Positions 11,848 through 21,772 of a stretch of DNA of 64,000 bases are shown here, one piece after another. Every line of letters starts with the position of its first letter. Within the stretch, counting starts at the first letter, position 1. A model generated the notes under the pieces. The model did not search any database, had not been told where the DNA came from, and saw only the letters and a program-made list of their open reading frames with translations. The stretch is from Arenicola marina (taxonomy: Eukaryota; Annelida; Polychaeta; Arenicolidae). The DNA lies in the NCBI GenBank assembly GCA_964019135.1, contig OZ025260.1, positions 16,176,254 to 16,240,253 on the forward strand, read 5' to 3'. A program made the position numbers and the translations under genes.

Positions 11848-13773
11848 GACAGATGAAGACGACCTTCTGGTGACAAAGGTCTCTGGTAATCTCGATCTCT
11901 CCCAACTGCCGCCAATTATTCCTCCCCCTCCCCCACCCCTCTACCGCCTCATCTTCATCAACCCCCACCCCACTCCCCGCTCCCAAGCCCCCCGATGCAA
12001 ACATCAGCTAATCAAAAACGTGACCCCTCACAAACTTGTGATTGCTTTCGAATTACGTCATTTACTTGTAAATTGGCAGAATTGGAAGGAATTACTCCCA
12101 GACACAATGCCAACACACGGACACAAGACGTGCCGTGGGACGGGCACAAAACACATTGACTTCCCATTCCAGTCTCACGCCAGCCTGATGGATTTCCCAA
12201 ATAGGCCCCACCACGTTATTTGACTTTCCCCGACCAATTAGCAGCGGTGGCCACAGGGCGGGGATGAAACGACGTAGTAAGGACCGGGCTTATTTCCATT
12301 TTAATGACCTCCGCGGTATTATAACGAAAGACATCGCACTTCTACGATGCGCTATAGCGATGCGATGCGCTGCCACCAAGGGCTGGCTGCTCAGTGGAAG
12401 AGAACCACGTGAGACTTTCGTATGAAAGCTGTCCTTTCCGGGTTTTAGTGTCCCTATTAAACCATCTTCGGGGAACAACATGTATGCGAGAATCCACGTC
12501 TGGCCATCTATTCTAATCGAGCCGGAGACTTGAACGCAGTGACCACTTGGAGAGTTCTAAAGTCTAGAGTCGTCAAGTCTGCTGGTAAAAGATCCCTGGA
12601 CTTTCAGATTCATGTCAAAAATAAAAACTGTTAACGAATCGCGCGAACGGAAATATTTTCTTGTGTATAAGTCAACCTATTGAACTTAATAAGGCGTGAC
12701 GTCAGCGGTTTACGACACGCTGCTCCTGGCACATGTCAAATATATATACCGCTTTCCTTCACATTGATATTATTTCTGAAAACCGCCAAAGAAGACCAAA
12801 CTAGACTATGCTTATCATATTTTATTTCGTAAATGTGTGAAGTGCATACTGAAGTTCACAACCAGTTACTTACACCACATTCATCCCATTATTAGCACCT
12901 TTGTTTCATCCAATCAGGGCGTGAGTTCAGCCCTTGGTTAATAGAGCCTCATTTCATGGGCCATGCAATTTATTTGCTCAATTTCGCTTTCATATGCACA
13001 AAAGCGGTCTAAATTAAGCACCAACATTTCTTTTTCACCCAATCTTCCGCATGGATTATGGCGAGCACATATATTACCATTACATTCAACCTTGCCTACT
13101 TTGAAGCCGCAAGTAATGTTTATCGGGGAGGGATTTTGGTGAAGAAAATCACCGATCAGGACACCATATGAGGGAAAGACACTGGGTGTTTCTTTTGTGG
13201 AGGACAATCGGGGAGACGGCATGACAAAAACTGTCTGGCATCTGTCGGGAGTGGGTTGAGCTGACACTGACTGGCCACTTCACCCCCGCCCCTCCCTCCC
13301 CGCTCCTCTTCGCCCCCACCCCCTCCCCATGGCGTGACCCGGGGGTCCTGTAGAGGACGAGATACCGAGTCCCCCATACATCACCGACCGTCACCCCCGC
13401 TTCCAGAGATCCTACATCGTTTATCTCATCCGTTGATGTCATAATGGCGGAGACAATTTATTATGATGGCGAAATCGCTGGGGGAAGAATACCATGGAAG
13501 GGGTATTTCCGGTTACAGTCAGTTAGCCTCTTTGCCCAAAACTACAGAAGGTAGATCGGCCGGTGCACTTTTACAGTCTTGTTCCTGGCGTGAAACACCC
13601 ACCAACCGATTATAATTATAGTTACCACCCATTTGCATAATATTTGCGTATGTTGCGGGTCACGTGGGTGGCAATGATTTCCAGTCGATGGTTATCCATG
13701 TTATTTTAATTTATAATTTATCATTCGATGCTTGGGTCCGGAGAAAATTTAGGACTTGCGGAAATAATGTTTT

Positions 13774-13779
13774 TTTATT
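13774..13779 (-). promoter_or_regulatory. Candidate poly(A) signal of the NAXD copy in unit 1
   Basis: AATAAA on the minus strand about 115 bases downstream of the NAXD stop codon, a plausible distance for cleavage and polyadenylation. In units 3 and 4 the matching hexamer reads AATCAA, so those copies would need another signal. An ATTAAA lies further downstream in the T-rich flank. Confidence 0.4.
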
Positions 13780-13848
13780 TCTATTTCCTAAAAATTGAAA
13801 AACAAGAACCTGAAGAAGTGATTCCGGGCAGTGAGTAAACGTCTCCTA

Positions 13849-13896
13849 TGACGTCACGATGCTTCATCATGTGACGCCGGCGGTGTCGTGACGTCA
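13849..13896. promoter_or_regulatory. Two CRE palindromes overlapping the NAXD 3' end
   Basis: TGACGTCA occurs at 13,849-13,856 and 13,889-13,896. The second contains the NAXD stop codon (plus-strand TCA, 13,894-13,896). Both are retained in units 3 and 4 and in the inverted remnant of unit 2. Function is unknown. Confidence 0.3.
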
Positions 13897-14065
13897 CAGC
13901 TTGGACGGGAAAAGCGTCTCGAAGGCAGTCTGTATCATGTCAATCATGTTGGTGGTCATGGTGGTGCGCCGGAAGCGGGCGAAGGCCAGACGGTTGCACT
14001 CTCTGGTGAGGAGGCAGCCAGCGTAGGCGCCACACAGGGCGGGTCCGTACTGACGTAACAGAGCG
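13894..14065 (-). CDS. NAXD: NAXD last coding exon, unit 1 copy (partial gene)
   Basis: C-terminal exon of ATP-dependent (S)-NAD(P)H-hydrate dehydratase. This repair enzyme uses ATP to dehydrate damaged NADHX/NADPHX, working with the epimerase NAXE. The 172-bp exon follows a minus-strand acceptor (pyrimidine tract then TTAG) and encodes one base of a split codon, 56 residues and a stop. The peptide starts ALLRQYGPALCGAY, continues through TRECNRLAF and a TTNMIDMI segment, and ends LFPSKL. This matches the family's C-terminal helices (a GA-x-x-C segment, a TR-x-CN motif and a TTxxMI motif, as I recall vertebrate NAXD). Split-codon phase agrees with the donor of the exon at 15,920-16,043. Compared with units 3 and 4 it has Tyr instead of His in the GA(Y/H)AGC segment and otherwise synonymous differences. 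Whether it is transcribed is unknown. Confidence 0.85.
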
Positions 14066-14264
14066 CTAACAGACAGCCAGGGGAGGAAGAGAACAGCAAC
14101 ACATTAAGACAAGAAATATCACGACATGTGTGAGTAATACGCGAGCTATGACGCGGGTCCGTACTGACGTAACAGAGCGCTAACAGACAGTCAGGGGAGG
14201 AAGAGAACAGCAAGACATTAAGACAAGAAAACTCGCGATATGTGAGCAATACGCGAGCTATGCT
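14037..14264 (-). repeat. 114-bp tandem repeat of the NAXD exon start and acceptor, unit 1 (two copies)
   Basis: The first 28 or so bases of the last NAXD exon, its acceptor and the adjacent intron (to a point reading gcgagctatg) are repeated with a 114-bp offset (gggtcc at 14,041 and 14,155). The second copy provides a decoy acceptor with its exon start at 14,179. Splicing to it would add ALLRQYGPAS and then a stop. Confidence 0.85.
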
Positions 14265-14445
14265 GACCCATTGGTTCAGTATAATGAGCGTATGTCTTCA
14301 CCTTAGGTTCATCGGTTGTTTTAAGTAGGGACTGGTTTTAGTAATTTCGCGTTGGCGACAATGGAAAGGGCCAAGATAGAGAGAAGCAATTTTCCAGGGA
14401 GAAAGACAATTAGATCTGTATCCTAAACAAATGTAGATATTTGCA

Positions 14446-14534
14446 AAGGTGGTGCTCGATCCACGCAACGGCCGCTTGGGCTGGCCCAGCTCTTGACAAC
14501 AGGCGAACACCATACTCGCTAGGCCACGGGGTGA
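14446..14534 (-). repeat. tRNA-derived SINE head (degenerate), unit 1
   Basis: Read on the minus strand, GTGGCCTAGCGAGTATGG resembles a Pol III A box in tRNA-derived SINEs and is followed by TGTTCGCC. About 50 bases on, GGATCGAGCACC resembles a decayed B box. It lies inside the last NAXD intron. Copies occur at the matching positions of units 3 and 4. Confidence 0.45.
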
Positions 14535-14804
14535 CCCTTTCACTTTAGGCATTTGGCAGAAAGAACCGATGAGTCAGACGCGCCTAAATATTCTTCTTCT
14601 GTGTTCACCCGCTTTTATTTTACATGCAAAGCTCCCAGAACTAAACAGACCGGACTTCATTCTGGCTAAAAGCTGTTGCCGAAACATTCACATTTGTTTG
14701 TCGTCAATAAACAAATAAACTTTGAATTGAGAAATAACGTGGCGCAACCACTTTACATTACTGGTCTGCCGGATAAACCTAGCCCGGGCCTCTGGGAGAC
14801 CCAG

Positions 14805-15906
14805 GGCACAGTACCCGGCGCCAGGAGACTCAGACACAGTACCCGGGCACAGTACCCGGCGCCAGGAGACTCAGACACAGTACCCGGGCACAGTACCCGG
14901 CGCCAGTAGACTCAGACACAGTACCCGGGCACAGTACCCTGCGCCAGGAGACTCAGACACAGTACCCGGGCACAGTACCCGGCGCCAGTAGACTCAGTCA
15001 CAGTACCCGGGCACAGTACCATGCGCCAGGAGACTCAGACACAGTACCCGGGCACAGTACCCTGCGCCAGGAGACTCAGACACAGTACCCGGGCACAGTA
15101 CCCGGCGCCAGGAGACTCAGACACAGAACCCGGGCACAGTACCTGGCGCCATTAGACTCAGACACAGTACCCGGGCACAGTACCTGGCGCCATTAGACTC
15201 AGACACAGTACCCGGGCACAGTACCCGGCGCCAGTAGACTCAGACACAGTACCCGGGCACAGTACCCGGTGCCAGGAGACTCAGACACAGTACCCGGGCA
15301 CAGTACCCGGCGCCGGGAGACTCAAACACAGAACCAGGGCACAATACCCTGCGCCAGGAGACTCAGACACAGTACCCGGGCACAGTACCCGGCGCCAGTA
15401 CTCAGGCACAGTACCCGGGCACAGTACCCGGCGCCAGGAGACTCAGACACAGTACCCGGGCACAGTACCCGGCGCCAGTACTCAGGCACAGTACCCGGGC
15501 ACAGCACCCGGCGCCAGTAGACTCAGACACAGTACCCGGGCACAGTACCCGGCGCCAGTAGACTCAGGCACAGTACCCGGGCACAGCACCCGGCGCCAGT
15601 AGACTCAGACACAGTACCCGGGCACAGTACCCGGCGCCAGTAGACTCAGACACAGTACCCGGGCACAGTACCCGGTGCCAGGAGACTCAGACACAGTACC
15701 CGGGCACAGTACCCGGCGCCGGGAGACTCAAACACAGAACCCGGGCACAATACCCTGCGCCAGGAGACTCAGACACAGTACCCGGGCACAGTACCCGGCG
15801 CCAGTACTCAGGCACAGTACCCGGGCACAGCACCCGGCGCCAGTAGACTCAGACACAGTACCCGGGCACAGTACCTGGCGCCATTAGACTCAGACACAGT
15901 ACCCGG
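14805..15906. repeat. M2 minisatellite array, unit 1 (41-bp monomer, about 27 copies)
   Basis: The monomer is 41 bp, made from the words cacagtacccggcgccag, gagactcagaca and cagtacccggg. The word cacagtaccc occurs twice per monomer, so the unit probably arose by duplication of a shorter motif. Some monomers lack the agactcag part (near 15,399 and 15,480). The array lies inside the last NAXD intron, between the donor at 15,919 and the acceptor at 14,066. Plus-strand ORFs in it are repeat artefacts. Confidence 0.97.
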
Positions 15907-15919
15907 ATACACTACTCAC

Positions 15920-16043
15920 TTGTCATTGCTGCCGCTGGCGGCCGCCTCGTGGGCCCAGAAGGAGAAGACCCCCAGAGACCCCGCCAGGATGTCTCCCTGC
16001 CCCCCACACCGCCGGGCGCTACCCCCACCGCCACACACCAACG
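15920..16043 (-). CDS. NAXD: NAXD penultimate coding exon, unit 1 copy (partial gene)
   Basis: 124-bp exon with a minus-strand acceptor (TTTTGTTTTGCAG) and a strong donor (GTGAGT). Between two split codons it encodes 40 residues: LVCGGGGSARRCGGQGD, then ILAGSLGVFSFWAHEA, ending GSND. The CGGQGD-(I/L)LAGSLGV stretch is the hallmark of the NAXD/YjeF C-terminal kinase-like fold. The GGxGD aspartate is the catalytic base and the glycines form the anion hole in this superfamily. The previous exon must end one base into a codon; I could not find it within the window. The downstream intron carries the M2 array. Confidence 0.88.
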
Positions 16044-16735
16044 CTGCAAAACAAAACAATACTCGTTAGCGGGGGACGAGCCACATACTAATCTATATGT
16101 TATTCTAGAGTGTTCATTGTTCGCTGTTGCTGGGATTTTTTATAATTGAGTTAGGGGGGTGGGGGTGGAGGTGTGAATAAGCATCAGCTTCTGCTAGTTT
16201 CCAACTACTGTAGCTTTGTTTATACTCTGACTTACTTCAATAAATTAATATTATACGAGGGTTATAATCAGTCACACAATGAGGGACCAAGTGGTGATTA
16301 ATCGTGGCTCGGGGGTCGGGGGGAGCGGGGGGGGGATGAGATCACCCGATGGCGTCGGATGGTCGGTGTTGGAGAAGTGGGAGAAAAAACCAGGAAACGT
16401 TGCAGGGATGAGTCGAGATGTGTGCCAATGCTTCGACTGTTACACTGGTAATAATAAAATCACTAATATACCACTAATTTCTATTTCTAATTTTCTATTT
16501 CTGTTCTATGTTCGCAGCATAAATATTTAAAGTCGTTTTCCAGCCAAAAACAATCATGGTTTAGATTTTCATGCTTTTCATGTTTCATGTTTCCACTGGC
16601 GCGAGAAAAGTGCCTTCCCAAACCAACAGCCAACTGGGTACACCATCAAATCGCAAAGTAAAGACAATATATAATCAGCATTGTGAGAGCCCGCCTACTT
16701 ACACATACCGGATAGGCCGGATAAGCCTCCCCATG

Positions 16736-16800
16736 TCAGTTGGCGGTAAGCAGGTTGAGCTGCAGATCAACTGGTTACGGGTTCGCGCCCTGGCACCAGC
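16736..16800 (+). repeat. tRNA-derived fragment, unit 1
   Basis: A segment reading ttggcggtaagcaggttgag is followed by a near-consensus Pol III B box, GGTTCGCGCCC, at 16,780-16,790. The spacing suits a tRNA-derived SINE head. The cloverleaf is not intact, so it is not called a tRNA gene. It repeats in units 3 (about 42,722) and 4 (about 57,051). Confidence 0.4.
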
Positions 16801-16848
16801 ACCTTTCATCTAATCCTGTTTCCTTGTTCCGTCGGTTTCTTGGTCCAG

Positions 16849-16920
16849 TTTAAGCTTCAAGTGCACAAGGGGCACAAGGTCCTAAACACCGGATTTGTCC
16901 GCATCATAATACCATTAATG
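16849..16920 (+). other. Exon-like segment, 24 codons, plus strand, unit 1
   Basis: A pyrimidine-rich tract ending tttcttggtccag precedes a 72-base open stretch that ends at ATG followed by GTAAGT, a consensus donor. The frame reads FKLQVHKGHKVL, then NTGFVRIIIPLM, with phase 0 at both ends. The same arrangement is present at 42,838-42,909 and 57,168-57,239. In the inverted block of unit 2 the matching segment carries indels and loses the frame, diverging no less than its surroundings. I do not recognise the peptide; this may be chance. Confidence 0.2.
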
Positions 16921-17329
16921 GTAAGTTTACCCCACTTCGTTAATGAAAAAAACGAGAGGGAGGCCGGCGGGTTTTTCTTTTTGCGAAATATAAGCCCGCC
17001 ACCCCCACTTCCTCCTAATCTCCTCGCCATACGCCTAAGCCTAAATCTTGGATCGACTTTTGGTTTATTAAACGCTGAACACCAATCCGAGATCAGCCCT
17101 AAAACGTCTCATCCAATGATTTAAACGGCATGATGGTTGTTAGAACTGCGCTATCGTTCGGCCACTAAGGGCAACATGGAACTCTTGGGGCAATAAAGTA
17201 CTTGATGTCACAAAAAACCCAGTAGTATGGACCATGGACCCCATTGACAGACAGTCGCTGCATGGATCAATGATATGAAATAAAAATTATATGTTGGTGC
17301 TTAGGCAAAGTTTATGCGTATTGGGGCGT

Positions 17330-17700
17330 TTAAACTGAGGCAGGAACCCCCCAGGACAACATATATACAGCGTTGTAGCGTGACAGAACCGGGATTCTAA
17401 CCCATGACCTGTTTATCAGCCGAATAAAGGTCAAAAATAAAAGTCGCCAGTTAACACATCCGGGTCTCAAAATCGTGACCACTTGGCTTCTCCTACAGCT
17501 GAACATGGCACCAAGAAGTGTCATTGTGGGCCTGTTATCAGAACCCAGGACAGGACTAGCTGAAAATACAGAAAGCAAGCCTCTGCTGTTATCGTATGGT
17601 TGCGGGTTCAAATCCCACTTGTGTCAAACCGATCCGAGTTTACCCGCCCGGTATTAACCTATGTGTGCATAAAATTGGCATGACACATCAATCGATCCAA
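17330..17700. repeat. Two divergently oriented tRNA-SINE-like fragments, unit 1
   Basis: A minus-strand B-box-like GGTTAGAATCC (plus positions 17,392-17,402) and a plus-strand consensus B box GGTTCAAATCC (17,605-17,615) lie about 200 bases apart, facing away from each other. Both are followed by related tails containing a gcataaa word and an atc-gatcc or attgatcc word. This fits two insertions of one SINE family in opposite orientation. Copies lie near 43,317-43,690 and 57,649-58,015, and inverted at about 32,750-33,165. Confidence 0.45.
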
Positions 17701-17937
17701 CCCTCAACTCGTTTACGTGTCCTTCAATCGACTCTTGTGTGCAGGGGAAGGGCAATATTTCAAGATCAAGTTGGTTGCAATAAAAAGGTATAGCTTTGTA
17801 AAATGAAAGCACCGAATGTCGTTTTCGATGCAAGATAACGGAACCAAAATGTGACTATGTGAATATCTCTAGATGTGGCATTGAGATCGATAAATCAGAG
17901 AGTTTTCACCACGGGGTGGGCGACCAAGGAGTACTGG

Positions 17938-18052
17938 GGTGGGTTATAGTGACACGCCACCTGGTGAAGAAGTGACGGTTATAGTGTCACGCCACTTGGT
18001 AAAGGAGTGAGGGTGGTGGTTATAGTAACACGCCACCTGGTGGGCGACACGT
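17938..18052. repeat. Seed of the M5 repeat, unit 1 (about 2.5 copies)
   Basis: Short run of the 41-bp motif containing ttatagtgacacgccacc and tggtgaag. The same small number of copies is present at 43,925-44,030 and 58,258-58,372, and it is expanded to about 35 copies in the inverted block of unit 2. Confidence 0.85.
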
Positions 18053-20513
18053 AGTAGCATCCGACGTCGTGAGCTGCAAAGAAAGTGACTTCCGGTCATG
18101 AAAGTCGAGAGATAAATAAATAGTAAAACTAAATTGAGGATAAAGTGCGCGCGACCTTTGAGTGGGGCGCCTGCCGCTATCAAGGGGGCGATTTGCAAAT
18201 GATCAGATTTCGTGATGTGCTTCCTCTCCCCTTATTATCCAGCCCACAATGCAACGGGCGGCCCAGTGGCGGCTCAGTCGGTCGTAAGCACGACGTAGAC
18301 GACAGGCAGACTCATAGACGTTTATTCCGAAGAAGAATATGTCTTTGGATACTAAACCGATGGTGGAACTAGCTGGGGGACAGAAGAGCTGCCCTACCTA
18401 CGCACACCCATTTCAAAGTTCACCGACCAACCGGGGTATCCAGTCCCCAGGGGGCGCTACCAGAGCACGCAAGGCCTTTCTGAGGCAGAAAAATTTCTTA
18501 CATATTTTATGATTTGCGTCTTGGAGTCTTCTGCTAGGGCATAAAAGGCATTAACCTTTCGGCGTCACATCGCGACACTTACGAGAAGACAGTCGGCGCG
18601 GCACCATTCCTTGGTGGGATGGATTGGTGTTTAATGCCACTGTTGTGCACACATGTTTTTTCTTCAAACAAAGCCAGCCGTACCTCTGGGGTTAACGAGA
18701 TAAATGGACTCGAGGTTCTTGGGTTACTTACACGTTATGGCGCTCGCTGGCAATCAAGGGATCTTTTACAGTTTACCCGTTCAAACATAGATATGAGCCG
18801 ACGTGTAATGTGGCTAATGGAAATACCCCGCTGAGCTGTCCCAAAGCACCTCGGCCCTGTGTTTGCCAATTATGGGTTGGTACTTTCATACTTAGGAGAA
18901 CCAGCTCACGTCTGGTCTGAAGGAGCCGACAGCAGACAAACATAGAGCCAATCAGAGCCACGCCAAGAATGGCGACATGGACGTCAAGTCGGCGGGCGAC
19001 GGGGGGCGGCGGAACAACTGGCGAACAACGCTGTGTAACAATGCCAGGAGGGTAACGTCATATCGACAAGACGAATGAGTCAATGAATGGAAGGCAATTT
19101 GTAACCATTCACGTCTGTTGGGCTCCAGATCAGCTACGAGACACCGTGCTATATTAAACATTAAAAACGCAGCGACAGTGCGGTTAAATACATAGAGCAA
19201 CTCCCTTTGTTAGCTTCTTTGGCTATTTATCCTGTTCAGACATGTCGTGGATCTGTGAGTGTTCACTCCACGTGACAGTGCTGATCTTCATCAGTACCAT
19301 TTTATTCAATATAATTTATAAAAATATACTTTCTATTCGATAAAATCCTATAATAAGTCGATAAAATATTAGTTTACGCGACAAATTTATTGTTTTATAA
19401 TTAATCATGCGATATAACAGTAGGTTTTGAATTCAGTCCATCGAAAGCAAAATAAAAGTGAACAAAGGAGGCCGGGATCCCGACAAAAACTAGAGAAGAG
19501 GGGCAGGGGAAGGAGGGGGGGAGGTTGGCCCTCCAAAACCGTTGAATTTCCGAAAGTGCCTTTCTCGCACAGAGCCTGTTATTACCCCCACACGGTTTTC
19601 AATGACACACCTTAGCCAAATGTGGCACAAATATGCCTTAAAACTCCAAGCCATCCATCCGTTATTACGAATCCATTTCCGATGCATCATAGGAACTAAA
19701 CACAAATATTACTATTGTCAGCCATTCTTGGTCTTCGCCACTAACCATGTGTCTTTTTCCTTTATTCCGACATCTAAAACTGTAATCCTTAAGGGAGTAT
19801 TAAAACTCGTAAATTATCATTTCAAGCAAAACTAATATCCTTCATCCCATCTTGTCGTGAGTGATCTCGTGTCATAGAAACCCAGCGACGTAACCCGCGG
19901 CGTTTTCCCCATTCACAGCCATTTACAGGCAAATGTAAGTCAGATTTTGCCAAAACGTTGCCGTTGACCCTTTTTGTTGGGATAGATCGTTCCACCCGGA
20001 CCTCCCGTCCACGGCGGACTGATGGAGTGTTAACTCATGCCTCACCAGTCGTCTGTATCCAGGAGACACCCTTTCCCGCTGAACGGCGCCTACAACAGTT
20101 TGTGTTTTATCATTCCCCCAAAGACTAATCCACGGAGACTTATTGCTTAACCACAAACGTATTAATCGATGCACGGGAAATTCCAGCAAACAAATAAGTA
20201 TTCTGATAACATGTCAATGTCTTTGCAACGTTAATCAGAAAGACGGGTTTGTTCAGAGGCCAAAAGATATCCCTAAGAAGTTGTACAATTTAGCAAAAAG
20301 GATAAATTTACCTCTATTCGGTTATAAACGTCAATTAATGGCAGGCTTATGTTATTTGTGGAAACATACATTGACACCTAACATGTTTGGTACCATATGC
20401 CATACAGACTGACACACACATGTATCACAGTTCACAGTATACATCAAAGGACCCAGGGACTAGCCATATTGAATAAACGATTAATAATTGCTTGTCCACA
20501 GAAAGAAGTGTTG

Positions 20514-20600
20514 TAACCCATCGGTTAGCTCAGTGGGTAGCGCACTCACCTTGACCTCAGTGTCGTGGACTCTTATCTCTTATCTCATTAGGCCTATTCC
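20514..20600 (+). repeat. tRNA-derived SINE head with intact A box, unit 1
   Basis: The run ggttagctcagtgggtagcg contains the Pol III A box TAGCTCAGTGG at 20,526-20,536. The expected B box is decayed (gtggactcttatc), so a functional tRNA is unlikely. It repeats at 46,512-46,522 and 60,852-60,862. Confidence 0.5.
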
Positions 20601-21772
20601 ATGAAGCTCTTAGCCAGGATTGGTCAATGTATGTTCCCGGTTTGCCGCTGCTTTACCCCGAGGCTCCTGAGAGCACAGTCCGAAGTACACAGTGCTCAAT
20701 ATGTGAGTCCTTTGAGTGGTTTTAATGCCGACAAGTAGTAAGAGAAGTGCCATCGGCCACAGCACAACAAAATGCCTCTGTATGACATCTGCCATGTGTA
20801 CGCCCCGGGGTATGACATGACATGAGTCTTAGTTTTTGACAAGTGCTCCACTCCATGAATGGCGCCTCTCTGTATGACGGTGATTTGTTTCACTATCCAG
20901 ACACTTAACCAAAAGACGACATCTTGTAGGTCCTCCCTCCCCGCTGTTGTCTCCTGGACCCGGATGGACACGTAATGCATGGGTCGACTGGTGTTCCATG
21001 TCATTTCTCGACACAAAGGTTCAAGCGGGCTGTGAAACCTCCGGGAATACGGAGACTCACATGTCGGGGCAGCTAATGAAGTGATGGCCGCTGTGAGCTA
21101 TGGGCCGTCCTCTGGAGCCGGAATAGGCGAGGTGAAGGGGGGGGGGGGGGCAAGGAGATGGGGCGCAGGGGAGAGGGAAGGAGGTGAAGTGATGTCCGCT
21201 GTGAGCTATGAGCTGTCCTCTGAAGCTAAAGGGGGGGGGGGTCACATGACATTCTCACCTGCTTACTTCCTCATCTGCTGCTCCCTTTTTTCTCTTCCCA
21301 GCAAAAAAAAATCATTGAAAACATAAACTAACTTGACAAAAAAGTGTCATTGTCTGGAAATGACATAATTTACTTGCAAATTGCTGGGAGGACACAAACA
21401 AAGGACTGTCGCACTTCAAGCGCCTCATTTTTCAATGCAAAAATACTGCGATGGATGCCAGATGGAGTCTCTACGGGCCACCAAACAAGGTCCCAAGTCA
21501 TCACCTCCGTCGGAATGCCCATCGTGTCATTGGAATTAAACCCCACTGAATTGACTTTGACTCCCGTGACACAAAACTGTTAGCCTAACCACGTGACACA
21601 GAGATTCCGACTCGCACGTCTGGTAACGCGTGACTCTTATCAAACATGTAACGTGACAAGAGCAAGCGGTTGGGTCGGTCACCTTAGGCGTTCCTGGCGT
21701 TCAGCGGGGTCACGCCCCCTACTAACAGCTGCAAAGTCTGGTTGTTGGCGTAATGAAGGGCCAGAGTGAATC

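Larger units (their letters stand above)
10705..14804. repeat. U1 block of the macrosatellite, unit 1
   Basis: Single-copy-type sequence that recurs at 25,495, 37,113 and 51,226. In order it holds a GC-rich segment with a proline-rich open frame (10,868-11,302), a SINE-tail-like motif (about 11,510-11,565), a CRE palindrome at 11,836, A/T-rich DNA, the downstream flank of NAXD, the last NAXD exon (13,894-14,065), a 114-bp tandem repeat of the exon start and acceptor, and a tRNA-derived element near 14,446. Relative to units 2-4 it lacks about 205 bp at about 12,604. It differs from units 3 and 4 by roughly 5 percent in its right half, judged by eye. Confidence 0.9.
16044..21772. repeat. U2 block of the macrosatellite, unit 1
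   Basis: Sequence upstream (minus-strand sense) of the penultimate NAXD exon, repeated at 42,293 and 56,363 and partly, inverted, at 29,082-33,545. It contains several tRNA-derived fragments, a 2.5-copy seed of the M5 repeat at 17,938, an exon-like plus-strand segment at 16,849-16,920, AT-rich DNA near 19,300-19,420, and a short G-rich tract at 21,137-21,150. Compared with units 3 and 4 it has lost about 350 bp of G-rich DNA at about 21,232. I found no further NAXD exon on the minus strand and no transposon ORF. Confidence 0.88.

Noticed and set aside
11837..12223. 128-codon plus-strand ORF present in all four U1 copies
   Set aside because: Same length in every copy, but between units 1 and 2 I count about five replacement changes to one silent change, as expected without constraint. 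No recognisable domain; includes a proline run from a C-rich tract.
20514..20600. Functional tRNA gene
   Set aside because: Only the A box is intact; no B box or cloverleaf can be formed. A SINE head is more likely.
21057..21115. Minus-strand exon-like segment ending at GTGAGT, considered as a missing NAXD exon
   Set aside because: Its only open frame (ending SGHHFISCPDM) leaves two bases at the donor, but the next NAXD exon needs one, and the residues do not fit the family convincingly. The nearby repeat at about 21,185-21,230 shows it is part of a local duplication.
16044..21772. Autonomous transposon inside U2
   Set aside because: No reverse transcriptase, integrase or transposase motif in any frame; repeats there are short tRNA-derived pieces only.
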